The position numbers and the translations under genes were made by a program. The notes under the pieces are model-generated. The model was not told the DNA's origin. It saw nothing but the letters and a program-made list of their open reading frames with translations, and did no database searches. This document shows positions 55,083-64,000 of a DNA stretch of 64,000 nucleotides, piece by piece. The number at the start of each line of letters is the position of its first letter. Within the stretch, counting starts at the first letter, position 1. Source of the stretch: Rhodocollybia butyracea (taxonomy: Eukaryota; Basidiomycota; Agaricomycetes; Agaricales; Omphalotaceae); NCBI GenBank assembly GCA_015501585.1, contig JADNRY010000141.1, positions 97,846-161,845 of the forward strand. The letters are read 5' to 3'.

Positions 55083-58000
55083 TTAATCATTTTCTCGTTC
55101 GCCTCTGATCCTCGGCTCGGTGATCGTGTTATCGTATTCATAATCACTGATCCGATCAAACTCAAAATTAACTTCTTCTGAAATTATTTTGGACTCTTCG
55201 GAACTAACATCTTTCTCGCTGGGCTCTGGCCCTTGAACAATTCTTTCGAGTTCCTCGGGAGTAAGTCCCGTAAGTGTAGATAGATTCTCGGGAAGTGTAA
55301 TTTTATGCCGGGCGTTGTAAGGCCTGACCCGAAATGGTGAGATCTTGTTTTGAAAAACTGATCCATCCATTTCGGCAACTACATGAGCTCCTCCCTTAGT
55401 CTTTCTAATAATTATGCAGGGGCCCCACCATCTTGGCATCATTTTAGCATTAAGGGAGTTCTCCACTTGTGAATTTCTCACTAGTACAAGGTTCCCTGGT
55501 TTGAAGTCAAAGCTTTTGATAGTGTGAGCATGCATCTTCTCATATCTTAGTGTTCTTTCTCTCTTCTCATGGTCTATGGAACTCATTATATCTTTAACAT
55601 GGTCTGCATGCAGAGACAGAGCTCTGGCTCTAAGTCCAATTAACTCAGTAGTACTAAGTACATGTCCTGGCACTTGCATGAGCCAAGTTGCTTGCATGAT
55701 GTCAAAAGGGGAGGACTGGGTGTGCTCCTGTCATGGCAAAGAAGGGGGAACAACCCAATCTCTTTCTAACAGTAATTCTATCAGCCCACATCACTTCTGA
55801 GACATGGAAAGCCCACTTAGATTGGATACCATTGGCAGCCTTGTAAAGGGCCTGTCTGACATCCCAGTGTGGTCTCTCTATCTTCCCATTAGCTTGTGAA
55901 TTATAGGGAGCAATCCTAATCCCTTTGATTCCATATCTCTCTGACAAATATTTAAGTGCATTTACAAATGGTGGACCATTATCTGTGTAGATTACAGCTA
56001 GACACCCCCATCTGCATATAATGTCCTCAAACATCCAATCACCAATTGCTTTTCCAGTTTCTTTCTGGAGTGCCCTCCCCTCCATCCAACTTGAAACATG
56101 GCACCTGCCATGCACAAAGTACTTTTTATTATTTGACTTTGGCATATGCATAGTGTCTGCATGAAGGACTTGTAAAATAGAAGGGGTGGATGTAAGCTTA
56201 GGCGGGGTCCTAATCAATTCTTTCAATCTTTCCTGACACAAGTGGCATGTCTTCACATACCAGTTGGCATCTCTATCTAGTTCAGGCCACCAGAATCTCT
56301 CAGATAACAAAGCTTTAGTGGCAAAGACACCCCTGTGCCCAAGACTATCATGAGCCGCTTTCATCATTGACATTCTGTGTTCCTTCCCCACAACCAGACA
56401 ATGTTTACCCTCAATATCCCTTTTGTACAACTTGTCATCTTTCAAGAAGAATTGTCTGGCAAATTGTTTGAAGTTCAAATAGTGGTTCTCATTGTCTTTC
56501 ACAAAATCTGGCTTCCAAGCAGGGTCTTTTAACCAGGTCCTTACACTGAGGAGCCTGTTGTCCTGCTCTTTACCTCTCTCTGATCTGTGTCCTTCTTCAT
56601 ACTTTTCCTCGCTAATATAAGGCTGTGGCTTGACAGCCTGTGGAAGGGCTGCAAGCAAAGGTGCAGTGGAGGTATCCTCCTGTGCAATCTTTCCTCTCAA
56701 AAACTGTTCTTTCATACTAGCATCCTCTGCAGTTTTCACAAAGTCTTGTACAGACTCTGCAATTTCATGAAGGAAACCGGTACGGGTATCAATCTCATCT
56801 TTAAACTCTTCCCAGGGGATGGTGGTATCTATTCCACCTTCAAAGGAGAAAGTGCAAGACTTCTCATCCGCCTGATACTCCAGCTCAGGGTTATAATACA
56901 CTTCATCTCCAATTTCCCAGTCTCTTCTAGACAATCCATCAGATCCATGTAACCTTCCTGGAATATGTCTAAGATCAAAGTGGTACATCAGGATCTGTTC
57001 AATCCACCTGTTGATGGCCGCGTTTGGCACCTCATCAGGGTGTTGGATCATCCCCTTAATGAATTTTGCATCCACCTCAACTTTTAAATTTCTAATTCCA
57101 AAGAGCCAATACTTACAAGCAAATAAGGCTCTGTATAGACCATACAACTCTCTCTTAGGTTGTGAAAACCTGGCTTCCCTGTCATTGTAGGTGATGGACC
57201 CAAATCTCGCGTAATGCCTTTTTCGGGTCTCATCATCCTGTTGTGCAATGTAGAATCCCACTCCCTTAAAGGAACTATCAACCGACAGAATTACAGGTTC
57301 TGGACTAGTATAGTCAATTTTCCTAAGTGCAGGGGACTCCCTAATTGCCTGCTTCAAGTTATCCATAGCTTTCTGCTGTTCAGATGTCCATTCAAAGGGC
57401 ACCCCCTCCTTTCTGAGTCTATTGATAGGTTCTGCAATTTTTGCATAGTTCTTGACAAACATTCTACAGACCCCAGTCGTTCCTAAGAAGCTCCTGACAT
57501 CAGAGATATTTTTACAAGGTCCCCATCTCTCAATAACTCCCATCAAGTCTGGGTCTACAATTCTTCCCTCATAGCTACATCTGTATCCAACAACTTTAAA
57601 CTCTGAACAACAAATGCTTGCTTTAAATCCAGAGAAGGTACCTCCACAGTACTTTACTCTTTGAACTACTCTATTCACATTCTGAAAGTGCTCCCAGACA
57701 AATCTGCGTATACCAGCATTTTCAGGGATAGTTTCATATCCTCCATTAGGTAATTCATACCTTGTCTTTGGACCCTTAATTGGAACATCGTCAATGTAAG
57801 GTCTTGTGACATGGGGGATCTCCTCTCTCAACATATAAGTAACATCATCATGGAATATAGGGACTGAATTGGTCCAACCCATGGGTAAGGTGGTTAACCT
57901 AAGTGCTCCATAAGGCGTCTGGAAAGTTGTCAAGTCCCTAGATGACTCTGCTAGTGTCCTCTCATCATAACCCACATACATATCTAAGATTGCTCCACAG

Positions 58001-59133
58001 GAGTAGCCAGCAAATTGTTCTGCTAACTCATCTGTTGCAGGAGGTAATCCAGAGTGTTGTATGGTAACTGCATTCAATGGCTCTAAACTCTGTACAATCC
58101 TTATTGACTTTCCATCTTTCTTGAGAACTCCAAACCATCTTGATCTATAAGATGAGTTTGAAGGTTCAAACACTCCTGCCTCCATCTTAGTCCTAACAAC
58201 TTTACATACTTCATCATAAGTACCAGGGGGAATTGGAATATTCTTCTGGACCCAAGGAGTATGAGGGACTACAGGCATTTCTACAGGTGGGAAGAAGTCC
58301 TCTCTGAACTTTCCCCTCTCTTCATCATTCCATGCAAATCCTTTTTCTTGCACCATCATAAAATGATGCAACAACTTTCTCTCTTCTGGCCATAGAAAAT
58401 CCTCGGAATGAGCATTGTCTATGACCTCCTTCCTCTCCTGAGTATACCTCCCAGTAGGTGTGAAATCTGGAGGATTCCTGCTAAGTTCAGGCATATCCTT
58501 CAATGGATCTCCATCTATCTTTCTCACTATCCTGAAGTGTTGAGGAAGTTCACCAACAATTGGTCTAACTTTCCTGGCAACAGGCTTGTATTTATACACA
58601 GAATGAACAGGCTCTTTTGGGTTACAACCCAGAGTGGGTAGGGAATCAGAAACTGAGGAATAGAAACTTTTCTGGGTATCATCAACTGTTTTTGTCTTTT
58701 TGATATTTTCTATTCTTTTTAGTGTCCCAAGGGACTTAGTCTTTTTAAATGTTTTTGGCACCTTAATGGACTTAAAGAAATTATCAATTGTTTTTGGTTT
58801 TTCCACTTTTTCCCCATTTTCTCTAGGTTTTCTCAAGTGAGGAGGTCTATCATCGAGTTCAACTTCCACGGTTTGGTAGGCATATTGACTGTCAGACGGA
58901 ACTCCCACGCTTGGCTTTTCTTCTTCATAGGTATCATGCAAGAAATTATACAGGGTAAATTGAGCCTCTTTATCATTCTGAGTTGCATGCAAGGACTTAG
59001 CCAAGTAAGCGTTTCTCAGTTGTACAGGAGAAAATCTTTCTCTTTTGGGTAGACAATAGTCCTGAATTGTTATATTCATAGACTTGTCAATTTCAAAGAT
59101 GACTGCTACCTCTCCTTGATCTTTCTCTATCAA
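55083..59133 (-). CDS. Gypsy Pol: reverse transcriptase, RNase H, integrase (frameshifted)
   Basis: A main frame of 1143 codons (59133-55702) continues after a one-base shift to 55083. RT motifs: RSRWFGVLKKDG, AILDMYVGYDER, LPMGWTNSVPIFHDDV and the active site YIDDVPIKG. The tether/RNase H region has SVDSSFKGVGFYI and ELYGLYRALFACK. Integrase has the HHCC knuckle (HDSLGHRG...CHLCQ) and the D,D-35-E residues in LHADTMHMP, IYTDNGPPF and SQANGKIERP. After PVLPF at 55702 a four-T run shifts the frame; homology continues as MQATWLMQVPGHVL and a GPY/F-like domain (NLVLVRNSQVENS, RWWGPCIII). The tail is acidic and has no chromodomain. The N-terminal join to the protease frame is also one base out of phase, at a four-T run near 59150. 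There is no ATG at the start. Confidence 0.85.
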
Positions 59134-60332
59134 ATCCTCAAGGTTAACAGAAAACCCTCCACCTTTTCTTTAGTGTCTGAGTTCTCTCTTGCCATCTTTA
59201 TCTCCTCTCTTACATTCTCCTTGATGTTAACATCTGGTGGCCTTTTTGTCATAATCGCAGCAGTTCCTCTTGCAAAGGTAGGTATGGTTAACCTTCTACT
59301 AGACATTGGATCATTCAAGGTCACTATCTGTCTTCCATCAGCATAATTCTGAATTTGAGTTTGCATCAGAGTGTCAAAGGGCCTTCCTAAGAGTACATCA
59401 TAGGCTGGGGATCTGATGACATGTACTTGTAATAATACAGTCATATCTCCAAACAGGAATGGTACATTCCTTGCCAATCCTAAAGATTTGTCTAAGCTCT
59501 TATTTGCACTCTGCATGTAAATCACAATATCAGGGTCCCAAACTAAACTCGACTTCTCAGCTTGATTCTGAGATATGGATACGATCTGTGAACCAGAGTC
59601 CAACAGACACTCTACATGATTTCTTCCATTCAAGAGTGGGTAAATAGACCTTAGACTTTGTGAGTCAGAGGCTACCACTATTTGTTTGGGTTTCTCTTCT
59701 GGACTTAGAGCTTCTAGGTATTGTAGAACAACATCACCAACCACATAGGCAGACACAGTCTCTCCATTGTTGGATTTAGCTTTCTCCACTTTTTCCCAAG
59801 TCACAGTAGGTAAGTTTTGGACATCTATGGCACTGTGATCTAGACTGATCCCTTCAAACTGGGACTTGACTAGGGCAGGCGTATTCCTTACTGGCACCTT
59901 CTGTTGACTAACTCTAGCTTTCAACTCTTCTCTAATAGGTTTGGCCGCAGCCAAGAGTTCACTAGTTTTGAGAGTGACTTCACTGTCAAGAATCTTTTCT
60001 ACAATGGTGCGCACATTTCCAGATTTCTCTATCGGTGCAACAAAATTATAGGCAGGCTCCTTGTCCTCTACTTGGTGAAATCTCTTGTTTGCTTTCTCAT
60101 CACTTGACATCCCTAACACTGGGAGTTCAGACACATCTTTCACGTTTAGAAACGGGTTTGCTGGTATTTCACTAATTTCAAAATCAAGATCACCATCTTT
60201 TGATTTTGACACATCTCTTCTTTTATTTATTACAGGTACAGGGGGAACAGAAACATAAGCTTTATTTGCTGGAGGAGAATGGTTCTCAGAGGACTTGGTC
60301 ACAGCTTTGGTCCTAATCATTGAACTCTTCAT
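59130..60332 (-). CDS. Gypsy protease ORF, overlapping the gag stop (ATGA)
   Basis: A 400-codon frame opens at an ATG (60332) that overlaps the upstream gag stop as ATGA. The first ~230 residues are polar linker. The aspartyl protease appears at CLLDSGSQIVSIS (about residues 243-255; D-S-G triad) with FLFGDMTVLLQVHV and DVLLGRPFD (about 320), the family's C-terminal hydrophobic-G motif. The frame ends at 59130, four bases into the reverse transcriptase frame, as the result of a short T run. It would release Gag, RT and IN from the polyprotein. Confidence 0.8.
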   Translation of the reverse strand: MKSSMIRTKAVTKSSENHSPPANKAYVSVPPVPVINKRRDVSKSKDGDLDFEISEIPANPFLNVKDVSELPVLGMSSDEKANKRFHQVEDKEPAYNFVAPIEKSGNVRTIVEKILDSEVTLKTSELLAAAKPIREELKARVSQQKVPVRNTPALVKSQFEGISLDHSAIDVQNLPTVTWEKVEKAKSNNGETVSAYVVGDVVLQYLEALSPEEKPKQIVVASDSQSLRSIYPLLNGRNHVECLLDSGSQIVSISQNQAEKSSLVWDPDIVIYMQSANKSLDKSLGLARNVPFLFGDMTVLLQVHVIRSPAYDVLLGRPFDTLMQTQIQNYADGRQIVTLNDPMSSRRLTIPTFARGTAAIMTKRPPDVNIKENVREEIKMARENSDTKEKVEGFLLTLRI

Positions 60333-62243
60333 TTTTCCTGCTGCTCACATTCTTGCTGCCTCCGAGTTTGAACAAAGGCTTCTAACTCCTTCAAAGTTGG
60401 CTGAACGGGACTCTGTTGTACAAGTTGTGTCATAGGATTGACATTACTCATATTATTTTGAGATCCCCAGTTCATGCCGTTATTAGGGGTGAACTGACTC
60501 TGGTTCAAAAACTGGTTCATGGGAATTCCCATGGGGTTCACATACTGAGTTCCAGGTGGAGTCCATCCAACTTGTGAAAATTGACTCTGTTGAGTGGGCA
60601 TAGCATAACTCTGCTCATATGCATTATACATCTGAGGCTGAGGGTTTTTCATACTCTGCAACTCTTTTTCTAACTGAGCAATCTTCATTTCTCTGGAGTC
60701 TAACTGATTACTTAGATAAGTGGACATAGTAGCAGTGTTGATCATTCCCGGTACATGCATGGGAGTACTCTGTACTAAGTTCACAGATCTCTCCTTCTGT
60801 CCTTTATTTGCATAATAAAAGTCAATCCTGTCCTTTTCACAGACAGCACCAACCGGCTCTCTTGGAATAGGAAAATTTCCTGGTAAGCGGACTCTGCCAT
60901 TCACCAGAATAATTCTACCCAATTCTAATAGATCTGCCCTATGCGAACACTCATCTCTCATATGACCTTCTTCATTACAAAAAAAAACAAGCCCAGCGAG
61001 TCTGGGGATCACTTTGCGGAGGTCTGTTATCTCGATTACTATATCCCCCAGAGGTCCTTTGGTTGGAGTACTGACTTGTTTGTCCAGAACTCCTCTCCAC
61101 ATTACTCTGTTGAAATGTTCTCAAGAGATCATCCATCTGCTTGGAGTTCTCCTGTCTTAACTCATTCTGACTTATTTTGATGGTGTCCAAAAGAACTGCC
61201 ATCTTTTCTGACATCAAATCTTTCATTTCCTGTTGCAGGTTCTCTGACTTTACTCTATTTCTAGCTTCAGATGAAGAGTTGTCTTTGGGTTTGTCATAGG
61301 TTGGGGTATAAATCCCTGGCATCGTTCCCCTAACTATCTCTTCACCTTGTCTAATCACATCATCAATCTCATACAAATCATCCTGTCTTGCTTTCTGACC
61401 CACAGGAACTTTCCTGCTTTTTCCTTTTAAGTGCAAAGCAGAAAAAATTGCGGTCCTGAAGCCTGCCTCCAAAGCTCCTGTGAATTTCTCCACAAGTTCT
61501 CTGTTTGTAACAAGAGGCGCAATTTGTACTGCTGCACCAGCCAAGGCCGGTGGGTTCAACTCTAGCGTGATTGCTCTAAACTTTCTGATAAGTGACAAGT
61601 ACTCATCCAAGTCTGTGCTATCAATATTTTTGTACTTCTTGAACAATCTATTCAACTCTCTTATAGTTCCTCTTTCTTCATCTGAGGCACCTGGGTAGCT
61701 GGCAAGAACTGCTCTTTTGAACTCCTCAAATGTCTTAGTAGTGTCAGAAGCTTCAGGCAAAGCCTTCCACTCCCAAGACACACTTCCATCTGGGTATCTC
61801 AGACTCCACTTTCTCTTTTCATCCTGGTCAGTCACTGAACAGTCACTGAACAGATTTTCTAACTCTTCAAAATATCTTCTGACTTTTAAAGGGTCATCAG
61901 TCCCTTCAACAGTTAGAGCAGGAGCATCCCTGGTACCAGGTCTTGGCATAGAAGGACTCATTCTGACTATCTGATTTTGTAATGGCAAGTTTGTGTTTGT
62001 AGGTTGGTTTGAAACTGGAGACGTAGGTCTAGTTCTCTGAGTGTTCAAGTTAGAATTAATTCTTCCTTGTGTTGCACTTGTAGCTAAATTTCTAGCTCTT
62101 TGGGCAATTGAGGGCGAAGTTCCTTCAAGTCTCGAAGTGCTCTGAGAGGGCCTTGTGCTAGCAGACTGTTGGTTTTCAAGTTGTTGCTTTGCCTTAGCAG
62201 AAGCGCGGGTATGAACTCGGTCACCAATAGTGTTAGATAACAC
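60329..62243 (-). CDS. Gypsy Gag (frame broken inside the zinc knuckle)
   Basis: The first frame (62243-60975, 422 codons) carries a capsid-like region (DDPLKVRRYFEELENLF, SWEWKALPEAS, TFEEFKRAVLASYPGA, DLDEYLSLIRKFRAI). It ends in CFFL-stop because of a nine-T run at 60979-60987. In the neighbouring frame the knuckle is complete (CFFCNEEGHMRDEC, CX2CX4HX4C). That frame runs on through a Gln/Asn-rich tail (MYNAYEQSYAMPTQQSQFSQ) to the stop at 60331-60329. No ATG opens the annotated start; the first in-frame ATG is at 61961, inside a proline-rich segment, so translation may begin there or on a spliced leader. The protein would form particles and bind RNA. Confidence 0.75.
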
Positions 62244-62344
62244 AGTTGTTCTCTGTCTCTTTTGGGTTGGCTGTGGTAGGCCTTTTTATATCAAGCAAGT
62301 GATAAATGTATAGGTCCAAAAAAAATAAAATCTGGGCTGCTAAT

Positions 62345-62363
62345 ACCCTCGCGGTGGGCTCCA
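62345..62363 (-). promoter_or_regulatory. Putative primer-binding site of the gypsy element
   Basis: On the minus strand TGGAGCCCACCGCGAGGG begins two bases after the 5' LTR end; the leading TGG pairs with a tRNA CCA tail. The tRNA was not identified. Confidence 0.5.
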
Positions 62364-62365
62364 GA

Positions 62366-63875
62366 TGAGAGGTCTAAACTGGGGTGAACTTAGAAATGGC
62401 TTACACAACCACACCAAACACACACACAACTTATTACTCAGTTCGGGTTTTTAGTTCAGCCAAATAATATTTATTTAAAACTTCAATCTATTCAAGTGCT
62501 TCCTTGCTACACTGAGTGTTATTTCACTAAGTGCCTTCCCTTTCAAAGTACAGACTTATTTAAGCTGATCCCCAAGCTCTGAGCTGTCAAACAAATACTA
62601 TTCCTAAGTCCCTTGGTAAAATCACAAATTAACACAAGTCACAACTGACCAGAGGGTGTCCCTATAACTCAGACAGAGCTCTGACTGCAGCCTAACTGTG
62701 GTTTGAAAATAATATTCAAAGTCCTTTCTAAGTCTTTGTCTTAACTTCTCTGCACTCAGTTCACACTGAATCTCTTTCTGTCTCTTTACTCAAGTTCAAT
62801 TGCTTGTCAATTTCTCTCTGTAAATCCCAGTCTTTATATCAATTCAATCTTTTAGTAGTAGCCTGATAAGGAGCTGCTACACCTGGTGGGGGTAAGAAAG
62901 AATGCTTTTCTCTTCATTTCCTTGCCTTTTTATACTCCTAGGTCCTTGAAATTTTCTTAATTAAGGTACCATGGGTTGGTAAGACGCTCTTGGCTTGCCA
63001 AGAGCCAAGATGATAAATCTCATGTTGCCCTTTTAAGCCATAAGTGAGCTTATAAGTGTTCTCCTGGTTCCTACACTGTCCCCAGGGCTCTATATCATTG
63101 TCTCATGGGTCCTCTACCCATATTACACCTTTTCTACATCTTTTATTTAATAAGTAACGGAGGGGAGGGAAGAACGATGCATTCCCGATGAGTGGTTCGA
63201 CTCTGATGCGCTTTAAGCGCCGGGCGGTCCGTCCGTCCCGCGGTTCAAGTTTGCGGCGTCGTTCCGTATCTCCCCTTTTCTCTTCTCCTCCCGGGTCCTA
63301 CCGGGTACTTGTATACATGTGGACCGTCCCGTAGGTCGGTCCGAATAAATTTTATTATAGGCACGTCGCTAGGACGCGCCCCGCCTTTCTTTTACTGCCG
63401 GCGCCGGGCCACTTTGATCCCCGGCGCCTAATTCATCATTAATCGTCTAGTTTCTCTCTGTAGTTCGTTCCAGGGAACCAGTGCTTCGATTCTCTTACTT
63501 TAAACGGATATGGGTTCGCATTATGCTTGCCCTCATTCGTCTCTCTTCATCTATTTTAATCCTGTCTTGTATATCCCTGTATAGGACTTTTTGTAGTAGG
63601 TAGTATTAATTGAATAGACTTTAGATCTGGCAAGCCTAAATCAATCTAGGTAAATCAATTTGATTGATTTTGAGTTTGTGGGTCAACGATGCATCCTTGC
63701 ACAGTAATGTAGCCTCTTAAAACATAGTGTATCTCCCTTCAAATGGGTTTCTACATACTAGATACCTGAAGTGGACCTTCAAAGTGTCTAATACATAACG
63801 TACCCTAGGTAGTGACGTGACGTGTTTCACGGGGTCTTTTAAATGATGACATTTCGCTTGAATTTCGGCGTGTCA
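62366..63875 (-). repeat. 5' LTR of the gypsy element
   Basis: 1510 bp, the copy upstream of gag. It differs from the other LTR by the 17-bp segment and a few single-base changes, for example AAATGGC versus AAATGGT near the start. Confidence 0.9.
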
Positions 63876-64000
63876 TCGTCATGTTGGGGGATGTGACAAA
63901 AAGTCCTCCTTGGACTTCCGGGTATCGCCTACCTACCAGTCCGTTGTACGCCTTAAGGATCGCATTTTCCAGAGGCTGTTGTAGGGTAAGAAATAGATAA
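63876..64000 (-). pseudogene. 5'-most fragment of the split repeat-family gene (piece A)
   Basis: The minus strand reads PLENAILKAYNGLVGRRYPEV then GGLFVTSPNMT up to the gypsy border, an open frame over the whole fragment. It lies on the same strand as pieces B, C and D and ends exactly at the shared TCGT duplication. The gene continues beyond the window. Confidence 0.55.

Larger units (their letters stand above)
52784..63875 (-). mobile_element. Ty3/gypsy LTR retrotransposon with 1.5-kb LTRs
   Basis: LTRs at 52784-54310 (1527 bp) and 62366-63875 (1510 bp) begin TGAGAGGTC and end GTGTCA. They differ by a 17-bp insertion near the end of the left copy and a few substitutions. The 4-bp TCGT flanks both sides (52780-52783 and 63876-63879). 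The minus-strand interior encodes Gag, protease, reverse transcriptase, RNase H and integrase in gypsy order. A primer-binding-site-like TGG lies two bases inside the 5' LTR, and a polypurine tract adjoins the 3' LTR. The element split the repeat-family gene. Confidence 0.92.

Noticed and set aside
52784..63875. Host genes inside the gypsy interior
   Set aside because: All long frames there show retroelement domains in gypsy order; no host gene is needed to explain them.

Overview
The window is nuclear DNA of a filamentous basidiomycete, most likely a mushroom-forming Agaricomycete. The genes carry many short introns of about 45-70 bp with GT/AG borders. They include expanded F-box-like and DHA2 transporter families, and the right half is packed with Ty3/gypsy, Ty1/copia and DNA elements. 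Exon borders were worked out by hand from splice sites and reading-frame closure. No database search was possible.

Left part (1-25 kb), ordinary host genes. In order: a PP2C-type phosphatase (1322-2693), an F-box-like protein (3158-4789), two tandem 14-TM DHA2-type MFS transporters (5195-7642 and 8305-10754) whose promoters share a CGG-N8-CCG site, and a gene-poor stretch holding a roughly 1.3 kb element with inverted ends (14268-15575). A two-finger C2H2 factor of Msn2/4 type follows on the minus strand (16406-18553), then a paralogous F-box-like gene (19892-21452), a decayed third F-box copy (about 22287-22720), and a predicted secreted protein with internal duplication (23170-24764).

Middle (25-34 kb). 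A gag-only LTR retrotransposon with identical LTRs and a 5-bp target duplication occupies 25175-29141. A five-exon acireductone-dioxygenase-like gene that has lost most metal ligands lies at 30669-31457. Three consecutive hairpins, each with TTGCAGC in the loop at an exact 24-bp period, lie at 34047-34127.

Right part (35-64 kb), a graveyard of repeat-family genes and nested mobile elements. Three repeat-type genes (homeodomain-like, a small Ala/Pro-rich protein, DUF6532-like) and a fourth large minus-strand gene each carry premature stops explainable by C-to-T change. The fourth gene has been split successively. Its pieces lie at 63876-64000, 52351-52783, 50128-51198 and 41187-41833, separated by an 11.1 kb gypsy element (52784-63875, flanked by TCGT), a 1.14 kb Mutator-like element (51199-52340, 10-bp target duplication), and a giant palindrome with arms of about 1.5 kb (41834-50127). 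The palindrome's left arm was itself later hit by a copia element (42649-47861, target duplication AGGTC). The gypsy and copia coding regions are interrupted by single-base indels located in homopolymer runs.
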